Source: Castanea sativa (Eukaryota > Streptophyta > Magnoliopsida > Fagales > Fagaceae). From it: DNA of 64,000 nucleotides. Under the pieces are notes generated by a model that saw only the letters and a list, made by a program, of their open reading frames with translations, was not told the origin of the DNA and did no database searches. Made by a program: the position numbers and the translations under genes. Shown here piece after piece: positions 34,831 to 45,954 of this stretch (positions within the stretch are counted from its first letter, which is position 1; every line of letters begins with the position of its first letter). Where the stretch lies: contig NC_134016.1 in the NCBI RefSeq assembly GCF_040712315.1, positions 50,736,986 through 50,800,985 of the forward strand, read 5' to 3'.

Positions 34831-36232
34831 TGGTGAAAATCAATAACTAGAGTGTCCAAATTAATGCATGAACTACGGATTTATATGCACTCTTCAAGCA
34901 ATTCTAACATCATTTCCGCTCAGATCCAATTAAAATCGAGCCATTGGCATCCTTAATCAAACTAACATAATGTCTTAGGAGTTCAATCTCAGTACATTAA
35001 ACCCAACCATACCACATGAGAATATTGTAACCCTTTGTTACTGTCCACTTAACCTTAATAATATATTATAACTTTATTTTAAAAAGGAGTTTAAGATATA
35101 ATTTATAAACTCTTATATACTCATCGACTTCATGCACTAGTTTATTTTAAATGTATCACATAATTTTTAGCTTAGGGTGGGAGAGAGAGAGAAGTGAATG
35201 ACTTCTTTGTGAGTCACAAGCTAAGGAAAGAGTAGATGATGAATGGGAAATTCAGGTGGATTCATTTGAGTTACACCATGATCATTTGGGATCTTTATTC
35301 TTTACATCACAATGAGTTTGGCTATGTCTTATTCTTTCATACAGGAGGGGATTATAGAGAGTTCAGGCTCAGGTTCTTTGACTTGCAGTTGTATCCTGTA
35401 TCTTCACCAGTCAACCTAATAAACAAAAGAAGAAACTGATTCGCAAGGCAACAAACAATTACTAGTATATCACGAGGATGATTATTAGCAACTTGACAAG
35501 GTTTTCGTGTAGTACTCCAATATATTGAATATGATACCGAGCCTAGTATATAGTCAATTTTGGACACATGCCGTGCCCATGTCGCATCTAATTCATTGAA
35601 ACACAGAATGCAAACAAACCAATAGCAAACCAGGAAGTTAGGTATTTGAGCCATTATGTGCAAAAAATTTGGATAATAGTTGAACTAAGAAACCAGTGAC
35701 AAGGACCAGGGAAAAAAGAGTAGAAGTTCTTTTTTTTTCCCCCCCTGTTTTGGAACTTATTAAGTACAAAGAGCATAAACAATCCATAAAATTGCAGCAC
35801 GATGGACTGCAAGAAATTGTTGACAGAGGATATTAAGTAACAAAAATAAAATGTAAACTAGATTAGCAAAAAAAATGTAAACGAATACAAGTGGCACTCT
35901 TTGCTTTTCTTTCTTTCTTCTTGGAAACTAATTATAACTGTTACAAAATTTCTCACCATCTTATAAACATGTTTTTCGCTGGAAAGTGCTGCATTTAGAA
36001 GAAAAACTAAAGTATTCTTCACCTCCAATTGCCATCTGACTATGGGGTATATCAAACTTTGATAAAAGGCCACATGAAAAATCTTCGGCGCCTTTAAAAA
36101 AGTATTACTATGGGTTGGCAGGTACTAGCTGCTTCCAGAATAATCCAATTCAGATCTGCTTGCAGCCTTCTCCTCATCCAATTTTTAACTTGGAAAATAA
36201 ATTCAAAATGCATTCAGTTAGCCTCATATGAT
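34831..36232. other. Spacer downstream of SIA2, no gene recognised
   Basis: Mixed-complexity DNA. The last few hundred bases before 36233 are the likely 3' UTR of the minus-strand SIA2-like gene. The short frames at 35236-35439 and 35352-35663 are unsupported. Confidence 0.5.
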
Positions 36233-39200
36233 TCAACTGGCGGGCACTGTGCAAAGTACCCCATCTCCTAGACTGTGCTCCAAAGGGTACATGGTTGTGC
36301 CCTTCACATATTTTTGATGGTCACTAGCCACGTTTCTAAGGTTTGACAATGCTACAGGCTCTCTCTCAACTTGCTTCCTAATAATTGAACATGCAGCTAA
36401 TGGGTCACTAGACCCTGCTCCAACCCTCCTGCAGGCAATTACAAACAAAGAGGATAAAAATACCATTCACCAAACATGCAAGACAACAGTTTTCAACCAC
36501 TACTGAAGTGATCTCCAAGATATTGAAAATTGATCTACTCATAATAAAATAAAGAACTAGAGTACTCCTGGAGTGAGCTTTTGGATTATGCATAATAGGC
36601 CTTATCCACCCCTCTCCCTTTTTTCAAGTAACTTAGAAAAAAGCTAATGCACTAAACGACTCAATTAACATTTTATGATAAAGATATGGAAGTAGGAATG
36701 TCAACCAAAATTTGACTTTAAATAATATGTTAATATTGACAGAACCACAGGTTTGTTCTATAAAGAGGAGGCAAGGAAAGGGAGATCTTCCATCAGTCAG
36801 TAATTACCCATGAAATGGATCTTTAAATATAAAAAAACAAAAACAAAAATAAATCCTTCCTTCTTATATTGATTGTTAATATAAGAATCAGCTCATTCAC
36901 TGGAGCATTAATAATCTCAGATCGGGTTGAGATCATTGACTGTTGTTAGTGTTCTCTACTTGATGAGACCATTTCAAACAAAAAACATCTCCATACACAA
37001 ACATGACATAATTACTTAACCATGCTATTTCTGCAATGTTGTCCAACTGATAATTGGATATATATTCCACTCATCAAATTGAGGGCCATAGCTAGCAAAA
37101 GCAGGACCAAGAATGGCAAAGGAAATTATGAGAGTAAATAGAAGAAGAAGAAGAAGAATTCATTAATAATTAAACATCAAGGCAAACAATTTTACCTGCC
37201 TATTCTAAATTAATATGTTTTCAAAACTAGAAAAATAAAATAAAGCTTACTCACTTCAATAATTTCTCTGATGCAATTCTAGCCGCTCTAATTGTGCCGT
37301 GGCTTGGTACCCATTTTACAACACGGTTTGGATCAGCCCGCATGGGAGAATGGATTTTGATAAGCTTAACAAGCAGAAGTAAAATATATCAAACAATGCT
37401 AATGATAGAAAATAACAACCTATGAGAGGAATTCACTCACGTAAGGAAAAATGATGGAAATGTATATACAAGTTGCAATGAGAAAAGTTTATGATATGAT
37501 AATCTAATCCTAGATAATTACCAATTGCCATGATTTATATTTTAGTATTGATTACAACATTTTCCCAGCATAGTGCCATACTGCCATATAAAGTAGGAAA
37601 AATGGGGTTGGAAGTTTGGGAAGGGGGGGATGTTCATACACCACATAAATGGAAGAAATAAACCTCTACCAGTGCTCCATGACCTTGTAATTTGAGTTTG
37701 CAACATCAAGCCCACCATAACAGGGATTGAGCATTGGTAGTCTTTCCTCTCTCAAAAGGAAGGAAAGCTTATCTCAAAACCTTCTTCATGAGGTTAAGAT
37801 TAATTAAACTATAGTATCAGCATATTAAAAAAAAGGAAAGTTGTTGACTTACTCCCAAACACTCCATCATTTGATAGTATGCTCTACCATGCAAGGGAGT
37901 ATGACCTTGTCGAGATTCGGAGAAATATCTAGTCCTGAAAGAGTATTATAAGGCTCTCTGATCAGGTAAACATAATCAGATTTCATAAAAGTACTTTATT
38001 TAGAACTACTGACTGCTGGAAGATATATAAATAAAATCTATACCATTCTTTATAACCGGGATCCACAGTGAAACCATACATATCTACTGATTCACAAATA
38101 GACAGAGCAAATTCAAGAGCCTTGAGCCCGGTTCCTTTTGCTGCCGAACCAAAGGATCCACCTAGCATAAGATATACAGGATTTTTTATTGGAACTTCCT
38201 GCATAACAAGCATCCCCAGGAAAAAGAAAAAAAAATCAGTAAGATAATTATCCCCAAAAGCAAGTAATTTGCCATAGTCTAATCAATCAATGCCTGAGTG
38301 GCCATCTATTTAAGAGGGAATACAAATGAGACAAGACAAGTAACTGGGAGAAGAAATTTCAAAAAATAGTTTAGATTCAGCAATTAAACTTTTCTTTCTT
38401 TCTTTTTTGCTCTAGCTTAAACCCAGAAATTAAAAGCATGGTCCTATAATAAAGCGATATATGCATGAACATAGATATCTATTAGGACATTGTTAAGGAA
38501 ATGAATTTACAAATTACTACATTTTAAAATCACAAGTAAATGCTAGGGGAGAAGATCAAACTTATGCACTTGTTAATTAAATCACAAGTTAATTAAATTT
38601 GCACTTGGATGATTTTTGGCAACAAGTAAATGCTAGGGGAGAAGATCAAACTTATGCAAAATATTAAAGGAGACCAAATTCATTTGTTGATGGGACAAGC
38701 AAAACTAAAACAAGATACCAACCCGTATCATTTTGTTCATAATGTCATGAATTGTTGTTTTAACGATCAAGACCTCCTTCCTTCTTTCTGCAGAACCCAC
38801 ATCTTTAGTTTACTTCTAGTAACATGTCACAGGCTTAACAAGTTAAAAAAAATAAAATTACAGTGCTCACACCATCTAACTCCACAACTTTATCAAGAGC
38901 TTTAGCAGATCCCCTATTAAGAAGACGGAATGTACTTTTCTTGCCCACATAGTCTGAATAGTTCTGCAATAAATCAAATGATAGGAGACTAAGGAGAGGT
39001 AGAACATTTATTAAATAAAGCAAAGAACAGAATTTCTAACATCAACATTGCAGCAGCTTAACCTGAACTGGAGCACCATTTTCTCTGATAACAACATCAT
39101 AACTATCTATCTCCCTTCCAAACTTCGTTTTCAGAAGATCTCCTGAGTTGCCAATAACAGCACATCGGCCAAACTGCCGTGGAAGATATGGTGGCGTTTC

Positions 39201-40905
39201 AGGAAGTACCAGTGAAAGTTTCTCCATGCATAGAGTCCTATTCTTACAGTGGTTGCTGCAAAAGAGAAATGAACTACATCAGCTAGCACATGACTGTGAA
39301 TTTCCCAGCACCTTTAAGAACCCAATTTCATATTAAACTAAAAACCAAAAATCTAAACAAAGTCCAAGCCTCTTGAGAACTTTCTAGAAAAGTTTTTCTT
39401 CTGTATTATTTTTGACTTCTCAGGACTTCATAAGATGAGTTGATAATTTCTGTTCTACATTTTATTCTCATCTTTGATTCAATACATTGAATAAGATAAC
39501 TAGTGCCAGTCACTAGTACAACTACTTACAGAAGTACTCCCTTATTGATCCTGCGCCATGCATAATCCTCCCATCCATTTGGTAAAGCATCAATGAACTC
39601 CTTGGTGAGTATTGTAGAACTATTGCGCACCTGAGTAATCAACTCACTATATAACAAATCAACTGTAAAGCATAAAAGGAAATCCTAACAAACAAATTAA
39701 GTATAAAAGGTCACAATGAATCAGACAATAAGCAAGAAAGAGAGAAACAGATTTAACATAATTGCACTAAGATGTCAGCTAACAAATATATTCTCTAATG
39801 TCAACAGGTCTTTGTCTGATTCAACATTAATGCATGCAGTTGAATAGTAAGATCACAATTAAAGGAAGGCAGAACAGCCTGCTCACCTGTTCCCACGTAG
39901 CCACAGCTTCACAGAGATTAAAATCAAACGATAAGCCTTCTAGTTCACCAGTCTTAGGATCTTTCTGTTCACATATGAAAATTTCCAAGAAACTAAGTCA
40001 GAGTATAATAGCAGCATGAAATTAATCAAATCACATTTCCCCAAATCATAATTGATTCATTTTCAAGAATCACAATAACACAAGCCTCAAATATTGCGAA
40101 AATCAAAGAGAAACCTACCCATTTGGGAATGGTATCACTGGGGAATTTTATTGTGACTTTGCAATAATCTTCACCACTCAAAGCTTGTAAACCTAATCCA
40201 TTTGCACTCTGCACCCAAAAAAAAAAAAAAAAAATCAAGTTCGGCAAGTACATGAAAATTCATAAAAACCATAACTTTCCCTACATGCAACTCGTGGTAT
40301 CTCACATAGACATCATAACTAAAAAACCCAACTCAAATTTCATTGATAAATTACAACTTGTCCCAAAAGCTTACGTAGTTAGGAAATAGTAAATTTAATC
40401 ACTTAACCATTATTCAAGCTTCGAACTCAAGACAACCCATTTTAGAAAATGATGAATCTTATCATTTAACCATTATTCTAACAACATTCACAAATACCCC
40501 AAATCAACCATTCGGGTTTTAATTTTAAGCTACCCTAATTCTCACAATGTAGCCTCAATTAATCCAATCTAACAATACTACTAAACAATTTCAGTTCAAT
40601 CCAATCCAATCCAATCCAATAAAAAAAAAAAGTTGAATTCAACTAAAAAAAAGAAGCTCACCACACACTGGTGGAAATGGGTCTGTAAAGCTCTCAAGGC
40701 TTGGAAATCTTCTTCATCCAAAGGCTGAGACTTGTCTACACAGAGCACAATCACATTCACATTAAAACACGATAAATATACAAATACACAAATATGTATA
40801 AATATATATATACGTACAGAGATTGGAGACGCCAGTGATGTAGATGAGGATGGCGGTGAGTCCAGAAACTAAAGCAAGTAACAACCCAAGCTGCAAAAGT
40901 CTCAT
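36233..40905 (-). CDS. SIA2: GT29 sialyltransferase-like protein, SIA2 type, 440 aa, 12 exons
   Basis: A Golgi type II membrane glycosyltransferase-like protein. Exons on the minus strand: 40905-40818, 40735-40662, 40208-40119, 39964-39887, 39630-39530, 39255-39063, 38963-38873, 38787-38723, 38198-38044, 37934-37853, 37364-37255, 36428-36233. All join in frame. A short N-terminal tail and a membrane helix (about residues 3-24) form the signal anchor. The L sialylmotif starts at [18 protein letters not shown] (173-190), the S motif is [19 protein letters not shown] (266-284), and [20 protein letters not shown] with IHSP carries the motif III/VS part. Plants have little or no sialic acid; Arabidopsis relatives have been tied to pollen tube growth and possibly Kdo/Dha transfer to pectin. 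The start [12 protein letters not shown], the length and the neighbours favour SIA2 (At3g48820) over SIA1. Exon 8 is only 65 nt. Intron 9 has a weak donor, GTATAG. Confidence 0.95.
38532..38658. repeat. 37-bp direct repeat in SIA2 intron 8
   Basis: ACAAGTAAATGCTAGGGGAG... ending CAAACTTATGCA occurs at 38532-38568 and again, identical, at 38622-38658. It lies in the intron between exons 8 and 9 and does not touch a splice site. Confidence 0.9.
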
Positions 40906-41560
40906 CTTTTGCTTTTGCTATTAGATATTCGACGTACAACTTCAATTTGGGGAAAAATTAAGGAACAAAAAAAACCCTAATTTCAATTTTTTTTTTGCAG
41001 TTTTGTGAAGCGGTGGATCTGAGACTGGAAAGCCAGGCGCGCAAGAGAGGAGAAGGAAGAGGGAGCAATCTAGTGCTTCGCGCGTGTGTAAAGCTCTGTT
41101 TACAACGCTTACGAAATTAGTCATTGTTTTTTTAAAAAAAAAAATCAAAATGAGTCTTTTTTTTTTTCTTTTCTTTTTTGAGAAAATCAAAATGAGTCCT
41201 AGTTTTTTTTTTTTCTTTTTTTGATAAAATGAGTCATAGTTTTTTATTAACTTAGTTTTCTACTTTTCTACAATTTTTTTTTTCAAACTTTGTTTGCACA
41301 TGACTCAAACTTTGTCTTTTTGAAAATACATCATTTTTTTTTTATTGAATTCTTCCTACTCTTTGTTCTTAGCTTCTTTTTTTTTTTTTTTTTAATAAAG
41401 TCTTTCATTTTATCAAAAAAAAAAAAAAGCGAATAAGAACTCTTACTTTCCCTCAAAACATATTTTCTTCCCAACATAGGCTCGATCTCTATTTTAGAGT
41501 GAGACCCATAATTAAGAAGAAAAACCCAAAAATACTCACATATCATGCTCCTACTAGTTC
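40906..41560. other. SIA2 promoter side and poly-T-rich low-complexity DNA
   Basis: The first 190 bp upstream of the ATG include GC-rich GCGCGCAAG and CTTCGCGCG, likely promoter or 5' UTR. Beyond that, degenerate copies of AAAATGAGTC plus poly-T (about 41145-41240) and further poly-A/T tracts. No gene. Confidence 0.5.
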
Positions 41561-41569
41561 TCCAATGCC

Positions 41570-42220
41570 CAAACTAGCATTTTATTATTTTTTGTATCTT
41601 GGTAACTAAAATAAAGAAAATGAGTATTTTTGAAACGTGAGAAATTAAAAGTAATAATTAAATAATATTTGAATGAAATGTGATTTGGAATAAGGAATTC
41701 GATGTGAGTGTTTTGAAAAGTGGTTAGCTAAAATATGTAAAGTAAGTTCTTATTTTAAAACAAGAAGAAAATTTTAGGAAATTTGATGTGAATGTTGAGC
41801 CTTACAATATCCGTAGCAAGTTACCTAAAATAGGGTCAGGGGGAATGTGGGTAACCAAAACCAAAAAAAACCTAAAAAGTTACCTATATCAACTTACTCA
41901 TTTTCCTCCCAAGATGAATTTTAGCTACTGTTGCTCTCTATCTTTAAGGAGCCCGGCTTATTCCCTAAACATTTGTTTATTGTTTTTGTGTCTTAATAAC
42001 TATGATATAGTAAAGTAAGTGTTTTGAAAAGTGAGAAGAATAATAAAAAATAAAATGAAGAAATAATATTTAAATTAAACGAGACTTAGAATAAGGAATC
42101 TAACATGGTGAAAAGAAAAGATGATTAGCTAAAAGAGAAAAAATAGGTTCTTATCCTATAATATTGAGAAAATTTAGAGAAACTACTACCAATGTTCTTA
42201 AATAGAGAGCAAGAGAAAGA
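41570..42220. repeat. Diverged tandem repeat, period about 400 bp
   Basis: Shared ordered blocks (AACTA then GTGTTTTGAAAAGTG, GGAATAAGGAAT / GAATAAGGAAT, GATTAGCTAAAA / GGTTAGCTAAAA, AGGTTCTTAT / AGTTCTTAT, then TTGCTC(T/C)CTATCTTTA) appear from about 41580 and again from about 41980. The copies are strongly diverged. They may be the remnant of an AT-rich element. Confidence 0.5.
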
Positions 42221-43146
42221 AACCAAAAAAAAAAAAAAGCACCCCACAACAAACTTCCTACCTATTCCCTAATTTAGGATTTTGCTAATTAAAGTTGCTC
42301 CCTATCTTTAGGAAGAACTGTGCATTCATTCTTATAAACAAAAAACACCCTCTCAACCACTCTCAGCTTCCCTCCATTTCTCACCAACGACGTTTGGTTT
42401 TTGCTGGTGGTGGTCTCTCTGCATTTGCATTTCTTCCTTTGGTGGTCTCATGGTGGTTCTCTCTTTCTATGAAGGAATGGCTTTTTTGAACAAAATGCAA
42501 CACTTAGCAAATATCCCTTAATTTTTTCCTGTAAATTTCCAGTCTGTCTAGGGCTTTCTTCTAACAAAACTCACCTGTAATCCAAACTTGTTTTGTTCTG
42601 TTAATAAATTGATTGTGTTTTGGAACCTTGCATTTTGATTGTGTTTTGTTGGTACATAAAGAGCAGTAGGTGTAAGTTGAACTTCCACAGAAAAAAGTTA
42701 TTGTCAAACAGACACTTGTGATGTTTGGGTTTGTAGCCTATCTTTCAGCTTGTTTTTGCTATACTGCGTATGTCATATTTGTTGGTTTAGTAAAATTTAG
42801 CTAAATCTTGTGTTGGTGTTTAGAGCTTTGTTGTATATCAAGTTTTTATTTAATGAAAGTATATTATTCATTAAAAAAATATTCATGTTTTGCTTTGCAT
42901 AAATACGTGTCTTTGTAGGTAGTTTGTTTGTTTTTTATTATAGTGATGGACTCACAAAGATGAGACCTCTTCTTTAATACCCTTTTAGAGGATCAAGAAT
43001 AAGGTTTAGACAATGATTTTTTTTAGACACCCCAAATATGAACGTGGACGCCCATTAATCTCCATCCCTTGTTGAAATGAGACAGTCTTCACCACTCGTT
43101 GAAATAAGATCAACTACTAAGAAATCTCAACAAAAAAAAAAAACAG
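42221..43146. other. Intergenic, no gene recognised
   Basis: Moderately complex DNA without a supported frame. Lies between the diverged repeat and the NAM-associated pseudogene; may belong to the same dead transposon. Confidence 0.45.
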
Positions 43147-43988
43147 AATTTCAGCATAGAAGAAGACAATTTGCTAGTGTCATCATGGCTCAATATTAAT
43201 TTAGATTTAGTGTTTGCAAATGGCAAAAAACATAAGACATTATGGCATTGAATTTGCTTGTACTTCCGCGACAACAAGCAAAAACTCTTTACGCCATCGG
43301 TGGTCAATTATTAAACAACATACCAATAAGTTTTGTGGATGCTTGGCACAAGTTGAAACACTGAATCCATGTGGTAAAATTGAGCAAGACAAGGTATATA
43401 CAGTCAACATCTAGTATATATTGTAAATCAATATACTAATGCTTTTAAGATACTTATTATTTTTAAATTGTTAATTTTGTAGATTAGTTTTGCAAAACTT
43501 ATGTATAAAAACCACAACAAGACCTCATTTCAATTTGAACACTGCTGGAATATTTTGAGGTATGATGCTACATGGTTGGAGCACAAAGATAATGTGAAGG
43601 GAAGAAAACAAACAGCCTCAACAACATCATCTCCTACAAGTGACGAGAAAAAGACAAGATGATATGGTCCTAAGTCTTTCCACCAAATTGGATGAAATAA
43701 AGGAAAAAAAAGAGGCAAATGTATGAAGAGAAAAAGGAAACGGAGTGCATTGCAATGGAAGAGAAATGCAAAGAAGCAGAAGAACGACAAGAGGCAATGC
43801 TTATTGCATCAGAAGAACGGTGAGAGTTGATTCATCTTAAGATAGAAAAGAATGGAATAGAAAAGGCAAAAATGGAAAATGAAATCATGATGAAGGATTT
43901 AAGCACCTTAGATCCAAAGCAACAAGAATTTATTCATCTACGCCGTTTTCAAATATTGGAAAGTCATAGGCCTAAAGGCTCAGCATAA
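43147..43988 (+). pseudogene. Decayed PIF/Harbinger-type NAM-associated (GST-T3-like) gene
   Basis: Pieces of a plant family often labelled glutathione S-transferase T3-like or NAM-associated, linked to PIF/Harbinger transposon ORF1. From 43147 NFSIEEDNLLVSSWLNINLD matches the start of its Myb-like domain. A frameshift follows, then from about 43270 SKNSLRHRWSIIKQHTNKFC and GCLAQVE. A GT/AG intron (about 43394-43481) joins to FAKLMYKNHNKTSFQFEHCW. A stop at about 43660 breaks the frame. The C-terminal part survives in yet another stretch: ENEIMMKDLSTLDPKQQEFI (about 43879-43938) to TAA at 43986, with an internal TGA near 43821. Frameshift plus stops make it non-functional. No DDE transposase is present. 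Confidence 0.7.
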
Positions 43989-44457
43989 CTAGCATGTTGT
44001 TGGGGACAATATTTAATCATATTTTTTGTATTTTGCAAATAAACTGATACATGTTGAGTATTGTTCTTAACTACTATATTGTTTGCATTGTGCAAGAATT
44101 GTATCACATGTTGAATGTTGTTATAGGATTGTAATTTTTGTCTCTTGCAGTGATTCTAACATATGTTGAATAAAGACAATGGTTGAGCTAGAGTTTTGGT
44201 TCTCGGAGAGCTGGGGGGAGATTAAGATAAAATATTGAAGACAAAATTAATTTCATTTTTATTTATTAATATTAGAAAAAAAAAAAACCTACTTATTTTA
44301 TTTTAAAACTAACATATAAAATATAATGTAAATCTGAGTTTTAACTTGTTTTTTAATGCTTTGTTTCATTTTATTTTTTCAAGCCAAGTATTAGAGCTAG
44401 TAATCATTGTTATACTTAAGCTACTTCATAATGTAGCTTAATAATTTAAGTTTTTTT

Positions 44458-44472
44458 GGGGGGGGGGGGGGG
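44458..44472. repeat. Poly-G run, 15 nt
   Basis: Uninterrupted G run directly before the solo LTR. Other long G runs occur at 50199-50215, 50940-50951 and 52092-52103. Confidence 0.95.
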
Positions 44473-44517
44473 TGGTGGACTGTTCTTAATAATTTAATTT
44501 AAGTTAATTATAAGTAT

Positions 44518-45354
44518 TGTATGGACATTGGGCCCAGTAATTTATGAAAGGTGGCCTAAGAATATCTTTTAGGCTAAAAGCCCAATCCGAGGATATTAAG
44601 TGATCTAAGGGTGTGTAAATGTTAACTCATAAAGAAAATACTAGGTAAAAAAGCGATAGTGTCAGAATAAATATGTCTGAGGAAGAGTGTGTCCTCGGAT
44701 AGTGAAGCTGAGGTAATAGAAGGGAAGGTTTGATATCCCCAGGCTATGCTATAAAAATTTTTATAGTTTATGGAAGACACGGTACACGTGGAGAATAAGA
44801 GAAAGGACGGTGGAATATCTAAGATAAAGCTGCTGCCATCGCCCCCGCATTAAAAACTCTGCAACTGATATGCTGGCCGCATGAATGGAGAAATGGGACC
44901 TGAACATCAGGTTTGAAACTTGGCCCCTGTCTCCAGAGACTTCAGGGAAAATGGATGGGACAAGTATCTAAACCAGCGTTATAACCATAAGGTGGAAGAG
45001 GAGAAGGGGAGAAGGAGGGAGTATAAAAGAAAGAAAGGACCTTCGGTAATAGGGAGGATTAGAGAGAAAAAAGAAGAAAGAGGAAATTGTAGACTTGACG
45101 ATTCATAATTGTAATCTATCTTGAGAAGCAGTATTATAAACTATCCTCGGATTGTGTCCGAGGAGGAGTTTTCATTCATATTCATATAAACAACTTCTTG
45201 TTTGTGCCTTTGGGCCGAAAGCCCATCTTTCTTTATTGTTTAACCATCTTAAAACCTAGGTTTTAAGCCCACTCTCTACAAATTTATTGTAAAAAAACCT
45301 TTCAGACCATTTCCCTTCTGATTGTGGGTCAGAGGCTCGAATTGTGTCCTTACA
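44518..45354 (+). mobile_element. Solo LTR with 5-bp target duplication
   Basis: An 837-bp segment that starts TGTATGGACA and ends TGTCCTTACA, a near-perfect 10-bp terminal inverted repeat with the TG...CA ends of retroviral-type LTRs. AGTAT flanks both sides (44513-44517 and 45355-45359). An internal TATA motif (GAGTATAAAAG, near 45020) sets the plus orientation. There is no second LTR, primer-binding site or gag-pol frame next to it, so it is a solo LTR left by recombination. The superfamily (Copia or Gypsy) cannot be told from the LTR. Confidence 0.85.
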
Positions 45355-45362
45355 AGTATATA

Positions 45363-45946
45363 TAATGGTGTTCGCGATGCGGTTTTGGGTCATTTTTAGC
45401 ACCGCACTTTGCAGTGCGGTTTAGCTAAAATCATAACTGCACCGCACCTTATTTTGTGGTCACATATGCGGTGCGGTTTAAAGTATAGCCAAAACCATAA
45501 CCGCACCGCACCTCATTTTTGCGGTCACATATGCGGTGCGGTGTATAAGATGCGGTGTATAAAATGCGGTTTGAATGATTTAAAATTGGTATATTTTTTG
45601 AATTTTGGGCTTTTTCTACCTAGCCCAAAACTAATTTTTTCGTTTGTTTTAGTCCAAGTTTTAAATTGTTGAGCTAATTTTTCTTTATTTTGGGCTGATT
45701 TTCCTAATCAAACTTTTTTTTTTAACTAGGGTTATTAAACTATTAATAACATATTTAATATTAAAATATTAATATATATAGAGAGGGTGCAATGCGGTGC
45801 GGTTTGTGTTGTTTTCTTATTATAAAATCGCAAACCGCACTGCACCATGCAGTGTGGTGCGGTGCAAAATTACTTGCGGTGCAGTGCAGTTATGTCATTT
45901 TGTGAGCGATTTTGGTGCGATTTTTGCGGTTTGGTGAACACCCCTA
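45363..45946. mobile_element. Non-autonomous hAT-like element with GCGGTGCGG repeats
   Basis: A 584-bp element flanked by the perfect 8-bp duplication AGTATATA (45355-45362 and 45947-45954). Ends are TAATGGTGTTCGCG on the left and TAGGGGTGTTCACC (minus strand) on the right. More than a dozen copies of GCGGTGCGG or its complement lie towards both ends; such subterminal repeats are transposase binding sites in hAT elements. There is no transposase frame. It sits right at the 3' edge of the solo LTR and uses that LTR's target duplication as its own target. Confidence 0.88.
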
Positions 45947-45954
45947 AGTATATA

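Noticed and set aside
36233..40905. SIA1/MGP2 as identity of the GT29 gene
   Set aside because: Start sequence, 440-aa length and the LCB2-SAM neighbours fit SIA2 better. A search against both would settle it.
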